From: Streptomyces asiaticus
GTDB lineage: Bacteria; Actinomycetota; Actinomycetes; Streptomycetales; Streptomycetaceae
Assembly: GCF_018138715.1 (NCBI RefSeq)
Contig: NZ_JAGSHX010000006.1
Span: 8,556,001 to 8,620,000, forward strand
Length of the DNA stretch: 64,000 bases
Direction of reading: 5' to 3'
Below, in pieces: positions 1 through 10,974 of the stretch. The notes under the pieces were generated by a model. The model had not been told where the DNA came from and ran no database searches. It saw only the letters and a program-made list of their open reading frames with translations. Made by a program: the position numbers and the translations under genes. Within the stretch, counting starts at the first letter, position 1. Each line of letters opens with the position of its first letter.

Positions 1-817
1 CTACGCCGAGGCCGCCGCGCGGCGCGGGGAGACCGGTCGCTCGGGCCTGCCGCGCACGGTGCGGGCCAAATTGGGGCTGGCCTTCGGTCTCGTCCTGGTC
101 GCGGTCGTCATCACCATCGGGGCCGCCGAGGCGCGGATATCGGCGCCGACGCTGGCCAAGGAGCGGGGAGAATTGATCGACCGCATCGAGACGGGGAACT
201 CGAACGCGGACAAGCTCGCCCGGAGCGTGGACAAGCTCCGCGGCGAGGTCGGGGAGAAGCAGCGGCAGGCACTGGAGAAGCACGGCGGGGCCAAGGCCGA
301 TCTGGTGGCGCTGCTCTCGGGGGCCAACGAGGTGACGGGCCCCGGGGTGAAGCTGGTGGTCGACGACGCCAAGGGCGCGGCGGGCGGCGGCGGGGGACCA
401 CGGGAGAGCGCCGACTTCTCCGACACCGGCCGGGTGCGCGACCACGACATGCAGCGTGTCGTCAACGGCCTGTGGGAGTCGGGCGCGGAGGCCGTCTCGA
501 TCAACGGGCAGCGGCTGACGGCGCTCTCGGCGATCAGGGCCGCGGGAGACGCCATACTGGTCGACAACAAGCCGCTGGCGCCGCCGTATACGGTGCTCGC
601 GGTGGGGGACGGGCAGCGGCTGAGCACCGCTTTCCAGAACAGTGCGGACGGACAGTACCTGCATGTGCTCCAGCAGAACTATGACATCCGTACGAGCATT
701 TCCGCCCAGGACTCGCTCCGGCTTCCGGCCGCGCCGAGCCTGATCGTACGCACCGCGGAGCCGATAGCCGGTGGTTCCGGCAAGGGTGACGCCGACACAG
801 GGAAGGGCACATCGTGA
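1..817 (+). CDS. DUF881 family membrane-anchored protein, 5' truncated by window edge
   Basis: The reading frame is open from base 2 with no convincing start, so the N-terminus lies upstream; the first in-frame GTG at 59 sits inside conserved sequence. What is visible is one membrane segment (LGLAFGLVLVAVVITIGAA), then a heptad-like coiled region, then the DUF881 domain with its characteristic GPGVKLVVDD stretch and a late segment rich in SINGQRLTALSAIRAAGDAI. DUF881 proteins are single-pass envelope proteins of Gram-positive bacteria with no established biochemical activity. The stop TGA (815-817) overlaps the GTG start of the next gene, so the three genes DUF881, small basic protein, DUF881 are translationally coupled. 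Family assignment is firm; function is not known. Confidence 0.9.
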   Translation, partial: YAEAAARRGETGRSGLPRTVRAKLGLAFGLVLVAVVITIGAAEARISAPTLAKERGELIDRIETGNSNADKLARSVDKLRGEVGEKQRQALEKHGGAKADLVALLSGANEVTGPGVKLVVDDAKGAAGGGGGPRESADFSDTGRVRDHDMQRVVNGLWESGAEAVSINGQRLTALSAIRAAGDAILVDNKPLAPPYTVLAVGDGQRLSTAFQNSADGQYLHVLQQNYDIRTSISAQDSLRLPAAPSLIVRTAEPIAGGSGKGDADTGKGTS

Positions 818-1146
818 TCGCCGTATTGGGGCTCATCGTGGGAGTCGTGGTCGGACTTGTGGTCCGACCCGTGGTGCCGACGGTGGTCGAGCCCTACCTG
901 CCGATCGCCGTCGTGGCGGCACTCGACGCGGTTTTCGGGGGCTTCCGGGCGATGCTGGACGGGATCTTCGACGACAAGGTCTTCGTCGTATCGTTCCTGT
1001 CCAATGTGGTGGTGGCCGCGCTGATCGTCTTCCTCGGTGACAAGCTGGGCGTCGGTGCCCAGCTGTCGACGGGGGTCGTGGTCGTGCTCGGTATCCGGAT
1101 CTTCTCCAACGCGGCCGCGATCCGCCGCCATGTGTTCCGGGCGTGA
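814..1146 (+). CDS. Small basic protein (DUF1290 family), integral membrane
   Basis: A 110-residue protein starting at GTG 814, overlapping the preceding stop by four bases. It is almost entirely hydrophobic: segments near residues 1-20, 24-40, 57-74 and 80-97 look membrane-embedded, separated by a conserved acidic loop (GFRAMLDGIFDDKVF). This is the actinobacterial small basic protein / DUF1290 family, typically found between two DUF881 genes exactly as here. No enzymatic motif is present. The fixed gene order suggests a membrane complex with the flanking DUF881 proteins, but that is inference from context. Confidence 0.9.
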   Translation: MIAVLGLIVGVVVGLVVRPVVPTVVEPYLPIAVVAALDAVFGGFRAMLDGIFDDKVFVVSFLSNVVVAALIVFLGDKLGVGAQLSTGVVVVLGIRIFSNAAAIRRHVFRA

Positions 1147-2561
1147 GGCCGATGACGACCGACGACACCCCGGAGAAGCCCGAGAGCGCACAGTCGGCCG
1201 AAATCCGACGGCAGGCCGACACGCCGCGACAGCCGGCCGAAACGCCACGGCAGTCCGCCGACACGCCGCGACAGCAGTCGGACGAGACGCCGCACCAGTC
1301 CGCCGACACGCCGCGACCGGCCGAGAGGGACGCGAAGGCCGAGCAGTCCGCCGACACGCCGCACCAAGCGGCGAAGGCCGACACGCCCGAGAAGGCCGCT
1401 GAGCCGCCCCGGCGGTCGCCCGAGCCGGCGCGTCGGCCGGAGACGCCGGAGCGGCCCACGCGCCCCGGGGAGCCCCAGGAGCGGGGCGAGCTCAAGCGGC
1501 CCTCGGCGGCCGGGCCGCCGCGCCCGGGCACCCCGTCGCCCGAGCGGAAGCCCGAGCGCCGTGACGCGCCCGCGGAGCGGCCGGGCAGGCCCGCCACGCC
1601 CCCGCCGGGCGGCTTCAAGGATCTCGCGCTCAGGACGCCCCTGCCCAAGGCCGTACTGCCCGAGGCCCTGCCGCCGCAGGCCCAGGGCCGGTCCGTCACG
1701 GCGGACACGCCCGGGGCGCGTGCCGAGGGCCCCCGGCCCGCCGACGGGTCCCGGAGCGACTCCGGAGAGCGTGTGGGGCCCGCCCCCGGCCCTGCTTCCG
1801 GCCCCGGGGGGCCCGGGGCCGACCGGAGCCGGGAGGAGGCCCTGACCGGCCGCCAGCGGCTGTGGAAGGGCGTATGGCCGCCGCGGCTCACCCGTGCGCA
1901 GCTGATCGTCGCCCTGCTGCTCTTCGGGCTCGGCCTGGGCCTCGCCATCCAGGTGCGCTCGACCAACGAGAACAGCGTGCTGCGCGGCGCCCGGCAGGAG
2001 GACCTGGTCCGGATCCTCGATGAGCTGGACTCGCGCACCCAGCGGCTCCAGGACGAGAAGCGCCGCCTCGAGAACCAGCGCACCGAGTTGGAGAACAGCT
2101 CGGACCAGGCCGAGGAGGCCCGGAAACAGACGCTTCAGAAGGAGCAGCAGCTGGGCGTGCTCGCGGGTACGGTGGCAGCACAGGGTCCTGGTATCACGAT
2201 CACCATCGACGACTCCCGGGGCTCCGTGGAGTCGGACATGCTGCTCGACACGGTCCAGGAGCTGCGCGCGGCGGGCGCCGAGGCGATCCAGATCGGCACG
2301 GTGCGCGTGGTCGCCGGCACCTACTTCTCGGACAGCGGTGGCGCGATCCGGATCGATGGACGGAAAGTGACGCGACCGTATGTTGTGAAGGTGATCGGCA
2401 AGCCGGAGGATCTGGAGCCGGCCCTGAACATCCCGGGCGGGGTGGTGCAGAGCCTGGAGAAGGAGCAGGCCACTGTGTCCGTGCAGCGGGAGAAGAAGAT
2501 CGTTGTGGATGCCTTGCGATCGGCGAAGCGGCCTGACTACGCTCGGTCGTCATCACGGTGA
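1143..2561 (+). CDS. DUF881 family protein with long disordered N-terminus
   Basis: A 472-residue product if it starts at GTG 1143, which overlaps the upstream stop; ATG 1152 is an equally plausible start. Residues 1-240 are a low-complexity Pro/Arg/Glu/Ala region containing repeated ADTPRQ / ADTPHQ units (about 1216-1390). A single transmembrane helix follows (LIVALLLFGLGLGLAIQV, near residue 255), then a coiled coil (residues about 285-340, RTQRLQDEKRRLENQR) and a C-terminal DUF881 domain with GPGITITIDDS. The topology suggests a cytoplasmic disordered tail and an extracytoplasmic coiled coil plus DUF881 domain. It is the paralogue of the gene at the left edge. The repeat-rich tail is where length variation between species would be expected. 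Confidence 0.88.
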   Translation: MRPMTTDDTPEKPESAQSAEIRRQADTPRQPAETPRQSADTPRQQSDETPHQSADTPRPAERDAKAEQSADTPHQAAKADTPEKAAEPPRRSPEPARRPETPERPTRPGEPQERGELKRPSAAGPPRPGTPSPERKPERRDAPAERPGRPATPPPGGFKDLALRTPLPKAVLPEALPPQAQGRSVTADTPGARAEGPRPADGSRSDSGERVGPAPGPASGPGGPGADRSREEALTGRQRLWKGVWPPRLTRAQLIVALLLFGLGLGLAIQVRSTNENSVLRGARQEDLVRILDELDSRTQRLQDEKRRLENQRTELENSSDQAEEARKQTLQKEQQLGVLAGTVAAQGPGITITIDDSRGSVESDMLLDTVQELRAAGAEAIQIGTVRVVAGTYFSDSGGAIRIDGRKVTRPYVVKVIGKPEDLEPALNIPGGVVQSLEKEQATVSVQREKKIVVDALRSAKRPDYARSSSR

Positions 2562-2751
2562 GGCGGTTCGAAATGAGGGTCTCTCGGGGAGACCATGTGG
2601 ACGCGGGGGGTCAACGCACCGGAAGATCCGCGCGTGATGGAAACTGTCTGGTGGTCACGGACGTTGTGAGGATGTCCGGACCGTCTGGTGTGTGCATCGA
2701 GGGTTTGTCCTGCCCCACGGGCGGGTCTGTTTCAGTCAAGGGGAATCGCCC

Positions 2752-3519
2752 GTGAAGTTGTTCGGGAAGTTGTTCGGTAAGAGTGCCCGCCAGGATGGCG
2801 GCAGCAGTACCGCTCGCCACCGCGCCTCGCGCGCCGCGGAGGAGAGCGGAGGGGGAACCGAGGAGCGCCCGCTCTTCCGTGACCAGGTCGGCGGGCAGGG
2901 CGCGTCTGTTGACCCCTCCGCGGCCGGGCCCATAGGTTTCGAGGACCCATCGGCCTCTCACAGTGGTGGAGGGTTCGGCTTGCCGGTCTGTCAGCGGTGT
3001 GGCCACCGGAACGCGGAGGCCAGCCGGTTCTGCTCCAATTGCGGCGCCCCGTTGCGGGGCGGCGCGCCCTCCGAGCGTGCCTCGGAGACCACCTCCACCA
3101 TTTCGATCTCGGGTCTCGAGGCGTACGACTCCGAGGTGACCGGGCAGACGCCGCTGCCGTCGCTCAGCCCGGAGGCGCAGGCCGCCGTCGAGGCGCTGCC
3201 CCTGGGGTCGGCCCTGCTGGTGGTCCGCCGCGGGCCGAATTCCGGCAGCCGCTTCCTGCTGGACAGTGATGTCACCACGGCGGGCCGTCATCCGCAGAGC
3301 GACATCTTCCTGGACGATGTGACGGTCTCCCGCCGCCATGTGGAGTTCCGGCGCGGCCAGGACGGCAGCTTCACCGTCTCGGACGTCGGCAGCCTCAACG
3401 GGACGTATGTCAACCGGGAGCAGATCGACGCGCCGGTGGTCCTGACCAGTGGGGACGAGGTGCAGATCGGTAAGTACCGGCTGGTCTTCTACCCGAGCCA
3501 GCGGGGCGTCGGCATCTGA
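2752..3519 (+). CDS. FHA-domain protein, GarA/OdhI-like, with zinc ribbon
   Basis: Start chosen at GTG 2752, preceded by AAGGGG at good spacing; the frame is open to 2692 but upstream residues look non-coding. The 255-residue protein has a basic N-terminus, a zinc ribbon (CQRCGHRN ... CSNCGAPL, about residues 80-101), the phosphorylation motif ETTST at residues 112-116, and a C-terminal FHA domain with GRHPQSDI, SRRHVEF and SLNGTYVN. In mycobacteria and corynebacteria, GarA/OdhI is phosphorylated on the ETTS motif by Ser/Thr kinases and switches off 2-oxoglutarate dehydrogenase by binding it through the FHA domain. The same arrangement here supports that role. The zinc ribbon is an added element not present in the minimal GarA. 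Followed 17 bp later by ftsR. Confidence 0.88.
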   Translation: MKLFGKLFGKSARQDGGSSTARHRASRAAEESGGGTEERPLFRDQVGGQGASVDPSAAGPIGFEDPSASHSGGGFGLPVCQRCGHRNAEASRFCSNCGAPLRGGAPSERASETTSTISISGLEAYDSEVTGQTPLPSLSPEAQAAVEALPLGSALLVVRRGPNSGSRFLLDSDVTTAGRHPQSDIFLDDVTVSRRHVEFRRGQDGSFTVSDVGSLNGTYVNREQIDAPVVLTSGDEVQIGKYRLVFYPSQRGVGI

Positions 3520-3536
3520 CCCGTCAGGGGAGGTCC

Positions 3537-4289
3537 ATGCTTCAGACACCGTCGGGCGGTGCCGATACCGGCACCGCCTCCACGGACGGCCGGTCGATGA
3601 GCATCGGCACCGTGCTGAATCTGTTGCGGGACGAGTTCCCCGAGGTCACCATCTCCAAGATCCGCTTCTTGGAGTCGGAGGGGCTGGTGGAGCCGCGGCG
3701 GACGCCGTCCGGCTACCGCAAATTCAGCCAGCGGGATGTGGAGCGGCTCGGCCATATCCTCCGGATGCAGCGTGACCACTACCTGCCGCTCAAGGTCATC
3801 CGGGAGCATCTGGACGCCCTGGAGCGGGGTGAGCCATTGCAGCTTCCTGCCGTTTCGCAGGGAGTGCGGCAGCCGGGGCCGCTCGACGGCGGCCCCGGCG
3901 CGGCCCCGGACGGCCCCACGGCCGCCCGGGTCGGCCGGGCCGAATTGCTGGCAACGGCCGAGGTCAGCGAGGCGGAGCTGGCCGAATGGGAGTCGTACGG
4001 GCTGCTCGCGCCGACCGCGGACGGCGGGTACGACATCGAGGCGGTGACTGTCGCCCGGCTCATCGCCGAGCTCGGTCGTTTCGGCCTGGAACCACGTCAT
4101 CTGCGAATCATGAAAGCCTCCGCCGAGCGTGAGGCCGGAATGGTCGAGCAGGTGGTCGCCCCGCTGCGGTTGCATAGAAATCCGCAGACCAGAGCGCATG
4201 CGGAGGCCAGTGTGCGGGAGCTCGCCACGCTCTCCGTACGGCTGCACGCGGCCCTGGTGCGGTCGGCTCTGAGGGTCCAGGAGCGGTGA
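3537..4289 (+). CDS. ftsR: MerR-family regulator, FtsR-like
   Basis: A 250-residue protein starting at ATG 3537 after GGGGAGG. Residues about 21-80 form the winged-helix MerR DNA-binding domain (SIGTVLNLLRDEFPEVTISK, RFLESEGLVEPRRTPSGYR, FSQRDVERL), followed by a second helix-rich region (VTVARLIAELGRFGLEPRHL) used for dimerisation. The conserved position immediately after the FHA gene matches the actinobacterial FtsR regulator, which in Corynebacterium activates ftsZ transcription. That function has not been tested from this sequence. No metal-binding cysteines of classical MerR sensors are visible. The symbol rests on family plus neighbourhood. Confidence 0.75.
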   Translation: MLQTPSGGADTGTASTDGRSMSIGTVLNLLRDEFPEVTISKIRFLESEGLVEPRRTPSGYRKFSQRDVERLGHILRMQRDHYLPLKVIREHLDALERGEPLQLPAVSQGVRQPGPLDGGPGAAPDGPTAARVGRAELLATAEVSEAELAEWESYGLLAPTADGGYDIEAVTVARLIAELGRFGLEPRHLRIMKASAEREAGMVEQVVAPLRLHRNPQTRAHAEASVRELATLSVRLHAALVRSALRVQER

Positions 4290-4341
4290 CCGACCGGGCC
4301 CCGACTATCCAAACCGGCCGGGCACGTCCTAGGGTTGCTGT

Positions 4342-4815
4342 GTGAACGAGCTCGACGTCGTGGGTGTCCGGGTGGAAATGCCCTCCAACCAACCGATCGT
4401 GCTCCTGCGTGAAGTGGGAGGCGACCGCTACCTCCCCATCTGGATCGGACCAGGTGAGGCGACCGCGATCGCCTTCGCTCAGCAGGGCATGGCTCCGGCG
4501 CGCCCGCTGACCCATGATCTTTTCAAAGACGTACTCGAAGCGGTCGGCCAGCAGCTCACGGAGGTCCGGATCACGGATCTGCGCGAGGGGGTCTTCTACG
4601 CGGAGCTGGTCTTCGCCAGCGGCGTGGAGGTCAGCGCCCGGCCGTCCGACGCCATAGCGCTCGCGCTGCGCACCGGAACGCCGATCTACGGCAGTGACGG
4701 CGTGCTGGACGACGCCGGGATCGCGATCCCGGACGAGCAGGAGGACGAGGTGGAGAAGTTCCGCGAGTTCCTCGACCAGATCTCGCCGGAGGACTTCGGA
4801 ACCAGCAGCCAGTGA
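4342..4815 (+). CDS. DUF151 bifunctional nuclease-family protein
   Basis: A 157-residue protein beginning at GTG 4342. The DUF151 domain covers about residues 1-130 with the conserved blocks LPIWIGPGEATAIA, RPLTHDL, and SARPSDAIALALRTG. Proteins of this family have been described as dual DNase/RNase enzymes in plants and archaea; in actinobacteria the role is unproven. A TAGGGT -10-like hexamer at 4330-4335 lies six bases before the start, and there is no ribosome-binding site, so the transcript may be leaderless. It is embedded between two MerR regulator genes, a conserved actinobacterial order. Confidence 0.85.
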   Translation: MNELDVVGVRVEMPSNQPIVLLREVGGDRYLPIWIGPGEATAIAFAQQGMAPARPLTHDLFKDVLEAVGQQLTEVRITDLREGVFYAELVFASGVEVSARPSDAIALALRTGTPIYGSDGVLDDAGIAIPDEQEDEVEKFREFLDQISPEDFGTSSQ

Positions 4816-4896
4816 ACTGTATGCCGGTCCTCGCTTGCGCATTCGAGTAGCCTTTCCCGGACGAGGGACACGGGAAACCACTCTTAGGGTGATTAT

Positions 4897-4914
4897 CACT
4901 CGGCGTGCCGAGTG
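4897..4914. promoter_or_regulatory. Perfect 18-bp palindrome upstream of second MerR gene
   Basis: CACTCGGC-GT-GCCGAGTG, 8-bp perfect arms with a 2-base centre, ending nine bases before the -35 element of the next gene. The 2-base loop is poor for a terminator and better for a protein dimer site; it could be an autoregulatory or third-party operator. Confidence 0.45.
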
Positions 4915-4923
4915 TGGCGATCG

Positions 4924-4952
4924 TTGACGCACCCCGGGTGACTGCCTACCTT
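4924..4952 (+). promoter_or_regulatory. Sigma70-type promoter for MerR gene
   Basis: TTGACG (4924-4929), 17-bp spacer, TACCTT (4947-4952). It lies inside the longest possible open frame (from 4905), which argues that translation starts downstream at GTG 4983 rather than at 4905. Confidence 0.6.
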
Positions 4953-4982
4953 CAAGATGGCAGGTCGAGGACGGAGGTCGGC

Positions 4983-5609
4983 GTGAGAAGCACCGGCGAC
5001 GGCACGGCGGCCGGAGGTCCGTATGCGCTCCAGGGGAGCGCATCGGCCGATCCGGCATTGAAGGCGCGGGTCGCGGCACAGGCCGCACCGCCGCGTGAGC
5101 CCGCCGCGGGGGGGACGGAGCGGATCGGATACCGCGGACCCACCGCGTGTGCGGCCGCGGGCATCACCTACCGCCAGCTGGACTACTGGGCCCGCACCGG
5201 GCTGGTGGAGCCGAGCGTCCGCCCGGCCTACGGCTCGGGCAGCCAGCGGCTCTACAGCTTCCGGGACGTGGTCGTCCTCAAGATCGTGAAGCGGCTGCTG
5301 GACACCGGCGTATCGCTCCAGAACATCCGGGCGGCGGTGCTGCACCTCCGTGCCCGGGAGCTCGACGACCTGGCCCAGATGACGCTCATGAGCGACGGCG
5401 CGACCGTCTACGAGTGCACCTCGCCCGATGAGGTCGTGGACCTCCTCCAGGGCGGCCAGGGCGTCTTCGGGATTGCCGTGGGCGTCGTGTGGCGGGATGT
5501 GGAGAGCGCGCTGTCCCAGCTGCACGGCGAGCGCGTGGACACCGGCGAGACGCTGGTCCGGCACAACCCGACCGACGAGCTCGCGGCGCGCCGGAACCGG
5601 GCCGGTTAG
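4983..5609 (+). CDS. MerR-family transcriptional regulator
   Basis: Start set at GTG 4983, preceded by ACGGAGG at ideal spacing and downstream of a good promoter; the longer frame from 4905 would include that promoter. The 208-residue protein has a disordered N-terminus, then a MerR helix-turn-helix (residues about 50-110: CAAAGITYRQLDYWARTGLV, SGSQRLYSFRDVVVLKIVKRLLDTG) and a C-terminal domain with DLAQMTLMSDGATVYECTSP. It is the second MerR of this conserved block and lacks ligand-binding cysteines. In related actinobacteria these paired MerR proteins flank DUF151. The target is not identifiable from sequence. Confidence 0.85.
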   Translation: MRSTGDGTAAGGPYALQGSASADPALKARVAAQAAPPREPAAGGTERIGYRGPTACAAAGITYRQLDYWARTGLVEPSVRPAYGSGSQRLYSFRDVVVLKIVKRLLDTGVSLQNIRAAVLHLRARELDDLAQMTLMSDGATVYECTSPDEVVDLLQGGQGVFGIAVGVVWRDVESALSQLHGERVDTGETLVRHNPTDELAARRNRAG

Positions 5610-5712
5610 AAACCTTCGCCTGAGCGCCCCGGGGGACGGATCGGCGCCCCCGGGCGCGCCCCCCCGGCCGTTGCCCGCCCCATTGTCAGTGGTGTGCGGC
5701 AGCATCGGAGGT

Positions 5713-7239
5713 GTGAGGGGTGCGCCGACGATTCTCCATCTGGACATGGACGCCTTCTACGCCTCGGCGGAGCAGGCGGCCAAGCCCAGCCTGCGCGGAA
5801 AGCCGGTGATCGTGGGGGGTCTGGGGCCGCGTGGTGTGGTGGCCACGGCCTCCTACGAGGCCCGGGTCTTCGGGGTGCACTCGGCCATGGCGATGGCCCA
5901 GGCCCGCCGGCTGTGTCCGAACGCGGCGTTCCTCATCCCCCGCTTCGCGCTCTACCGCAAGGTGAGCGACGCGGTCATGACCCTGCTGCACACCCTGTCG
6001 CCCCTGGTGGAGCCGCTGAGCCTGGACGAGGCGTTCGTCGACCTGGAGGCGGGCGGCACCGAACCCACCGTCGAGGCGGCGCGCGCCGTGGCGGAGCGGC
6101 TGCGGGCCGACATCAAGGCGGTCACCGGGCTGACCGGATCGGTGGGGCTCGCCGGCTCCAAGATGCTCGCCAAGATTGGTTCGGAGCAGGCCAAGCCGGA
6201 CGGCCTGGTGGTCATCGAGCCCGGTACGGAGCGCGAACTGCTCGGCCCGATGTCGGTGCGGACGCTCCCGGGCGTCGGCCCCGCCACGGCGGAGACGCTG
6301 CGCCGGGCCGGGATCCACACCGTGGCCGAGACGCGGGAGGCGGGCGAGGCGGAGCTGGTGCGGCTGCTGGGCCGGGCCCACGGCGCGTCGCTGTTCCTGA
6401 TGGCCGAGGGCCGGGACGAGCGGCCCGTCGTCGCCGAGCGGGACGCCAAGTCCATCTCGGTCGAGGACACGTTCGACGTCGACCTCACCGACCGCACCCG
6501 GGTGCAGCTGGAGATCGCGCGGCTCGCCGACCGCTGTGTGCGGCGGCTGCGCGAGGCGGGCCGCTCGGGGCGGACGGTCGTGATCAAGGTGCGGCGGTAC
6601 GACTTCTCCACGCTCACCCGTTCGGAGACCCTGCGCGGGCCGACCGACGACCCGGCGGTGGTGCGGGAGGCCGCGGCGCGGCTGATCGACGGGGTGGAGA
6701 CGACGGCGGGCGTGCGGCTGCTGGGGGTCGGCGTCAGCGGTCTGGCGGACTTCACGCAGGAGGATCTCTTCGCCCAAGCCGCCCAAGCCGCCCAGGCCGC
6801 CCAGGCCGCGGAAGCGGTTCAGGCCGCCCAAGCCGCTCATGAGGCCCTGGGAGACGCCGGGCGCCCTCCGGGCCCCGAGAGACCGGAGCCCGTGAGAGAG
6901 GGCGCGGGAGAGGCTTCTGAGGACGCTGAGAAGCCGCGGCGCTGGCTCCCGGGCTCCGATGTACGGCACGCCGAGTACGGGGCGGGCTGGGTGCAGGGGA
7001 GCGGAGTGGGCCGGGTGACCGTGCGCTTCGAGGAGCCGTGGTCGCCGCCGGGCCGGGTACGGACGTTCCCCGTGGACGACCCGGCGCTACAGCCCGCCGA
7101 CCCGCTGCCGCTGCTGCGGCCGGACGCGGAGGCGGAGGCGGAAGCGGAGGAGGCCGGAGGCCCGGACGGGCCGACCCCGGGGGCCAGCGGGCCCGAGCCC
7201 GGCCGGGGGCCGGGTCAGCCCGTGACGTCCAGGCCGTAG
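5713..7239 (+). CDS. dinB: DNA polymerase IV (Y-family translesion polymerase)
   Basis: Start taken at GTG 5713 because it gives the family-typical N-terminus (TILHLDMDAFYAS); GTG 5692 is an alternative. Y-family signatures are intact: the metal-binding Asp in LDMDAFYAS, SYEARVFGV, and the catalytic SLDEAFVD. The little-finger domain ends near residue 350 and is followed at once by QEDLFAQ, a good beta-clamp-binding peptide. Beyond it lie an Ala/Gln repeat (6775-6840) and a roughly 100-residue C-terminal module (RHAEYGAGWVQGSGVGRVTV) seen in actinobacterial homologues but not in E. coli DinB; total about 508 residues against about 350. The 3' end overlaps the convergent PRC-barrel gene by 25 bp. 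Confidence 0.9.
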   Translation: MRGAPTILHLDMDAFYASAEQAAKPSLRGKPVIVGGLGPRGVVATASYEARVFGVHSAMAMAQARRLCPNAAFLIPRFALYRKVSDAVMTLLHTLSPLVEPLSLDEAFVDLEAGGTEPTVEAARAVAERLRADIKAVTGLTGSVGLAGSKMLAKIGSEQAKPDGLVVIEPGTERELLGPMSVRTLPGVGPATAETLRRAGIHTVAETREAGEAELVRLLGRAHGASLFLMAEGRDERPVVAERDAKSISVEDTFDVDLTDRTRVQLEIARLADRCVRRLREAGRSGRTVVIKVRRYDFSTLTRSETLRGPTDDPAVVREAAARLIDGVETTAGVRLLGVGVSGLADFTQEDLFAQAAQAAQAAQAAEAVQAAQAAHEALGDAGRPPGPERPEPVREGAGEASEDAEKPRRWLPGSDVRHAEYGAGWVQGSGVGRVTVRFEEPWSPPGRVRTFPVDDPALQPADPLPLLRPDAEAEAEAEEAGGPDGPTPGASGPEPGRGPGQPVTSRP

Positions 7240-7532
7240 TGGTGGTAGAGCTGGAGCTCCTGTTCCGGGGAGAGATGGCGGCCCACCCCGAAGTCCGGGG
7301 CGTCCTTGATCAGGGACCGGTCGTACGGCACCCGCAGGGTGTCGCCGACGACCTCGCTCGGTTCGAGCGGCACGAAGACGTCCCGGCTGAACAGTCCGGT
7401 GCGTACCGCCGCCCATTCGGGCTCGCCGGTCGCGTCGTCGAGATAGACCTCGTCCACGGTGCCGATCTTGGCGCCCTCGCGGTCGAATGCCTTGCGGCCG
7501 ATCAGGGTCCGCGGGTCGATATCGGTCTGCAC
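7215..7532 (-). CDS. PRC-barrel domain protein
   Basis: A 105-residue protein; GTG 7532 was chosen because GGGAGAG stands directly upstream and the protein then begins QTDIDPRTLIG, the usual start of the domain. A PRC-barrel fold covers residues about 5-85 (GRKAFDREGAKIGTVDEVYL, TGEPEWAAVRTGLF, VPLEPSEVVGDTLRVPY), with a short tail containing LSPEQELQLYHHYGLD. PRC-barrel proteins bind RNA or protein partners; in Streptomyces such small members have no assigned role. It diverges from the glycine riboswitch and gcvP and is convergent with dinB. Confidence 0.85.
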   Translation of the reverse strand: MQTDIDPRTLIGRKAFDREGAKIGTVDEVYLDDATGEPEWAAVRTGLFSRDVFVPLEPSEVVGDTLRVPYDRSLIKDAPDFGVGRHLSPEQELQLYHHYGLDVTG

Positions 7533-7684
7533 GCTCTCTCCCACAGGTGGCAAACAGATGAACAAGCAGTTAGCAAGTGCCCATTGCTACCTACAAAAAG
7601 CCACATCGCCGCACTCGGCCACTCGAACGCCCGCGACCGTTCCCCGTGGCAGAACCGCTGGTACGCTGACTGTGGCTGTAGACC

Positions 7685-7903
7685 CCGTGCGGGAGAGTCC
7701 TCCGCCGACGCTGTCGGAGGCGCCGAAGGAGCAAACCCTCCCCGGAATCTCTCAGGCACACGTACCGTGCGGGTGAGGTCACTCTGGAAAGCAGGGTGGG
7801 CCACGGGCGAGCAGAGTTCCGGAACCCCTCCTCACCGACGGTGAAAACCGGTCAGCGGTATATGGACCGGTGAAGCTCTCAGGTTGAGATGACAGAGGGG
7901 GAG
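7685..7903 (+). promoter_or_regulatory. Tandem glycine riboswitch (gcvT motif)
   Basis: Two consecutive glycine aptamers upstream of gcvP. Aptamer 1 (about 7689-7791) has the conserved GGGAGAG (7691-7697), GCGCCGAAGGAGCAA (7720-7734), AATCTCTCAGGCA (7746-7758) and ACTCTGGA blocks. Aptamer 2 (about 7805-7903) has GGGCGAGCAGAGTTCC, the CACCGACGGTGAAAACCGG arm, GAAGCTCTCAGG and GACAGAGGGGGAG. A 7-bp hairpin GGGCACC...GGTGCCC (7911-7932) between aptamer 2 and the AGGAGG Shine-Dalgarno (7951-7956) could belong to the expression platform. Glycine riboswitches turn on glycine cleavage genes when glycine is abundant. A -10-like TACGCT lies at 7662-7667. Confidence 0.92.
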
Positions 7904-7967
7904 GCCGTCCGGGCACCCGAGCCGCGGTGCCCCTCGTAGGTCGTCACAGACCAGGAGGCCCCCTGAG

Positions 7968-10883
<2,916 letters not shown>

Positions 10884-10911
10884 GAGGGCTTGAGCCCGAC
10901 GATGCGTCAGT

Positions 10912-10945
10912 GGGGCCGGTTCGGCGGATGCGCCGGGCCGGCCCC
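10912..10945. terminator. Bidirectional terminator between gcvP and DUF5999 gene
   Basis: Hairpin GGGGCCGG (10912-10919) pairing with CCGGCCCC (10938-10945), with an inner CGGCG/CGCCG stem. It sits between two convergent stop codons (10883 and 10975). There is no U-tract, as is usual in Streptomyces. Confidence 0.6.
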
Positions 10946-10974
10946 TGATATGTACGTGCCGTCGACGGCGACCG

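Noticed and set aside
4905..4982. Longer N-terminus of the second MerR from GTG 4905
   Set aside because: A good promoter (4924-4952) lies inside that extension and a strong ribosome-binding site precedes GTG 4983.
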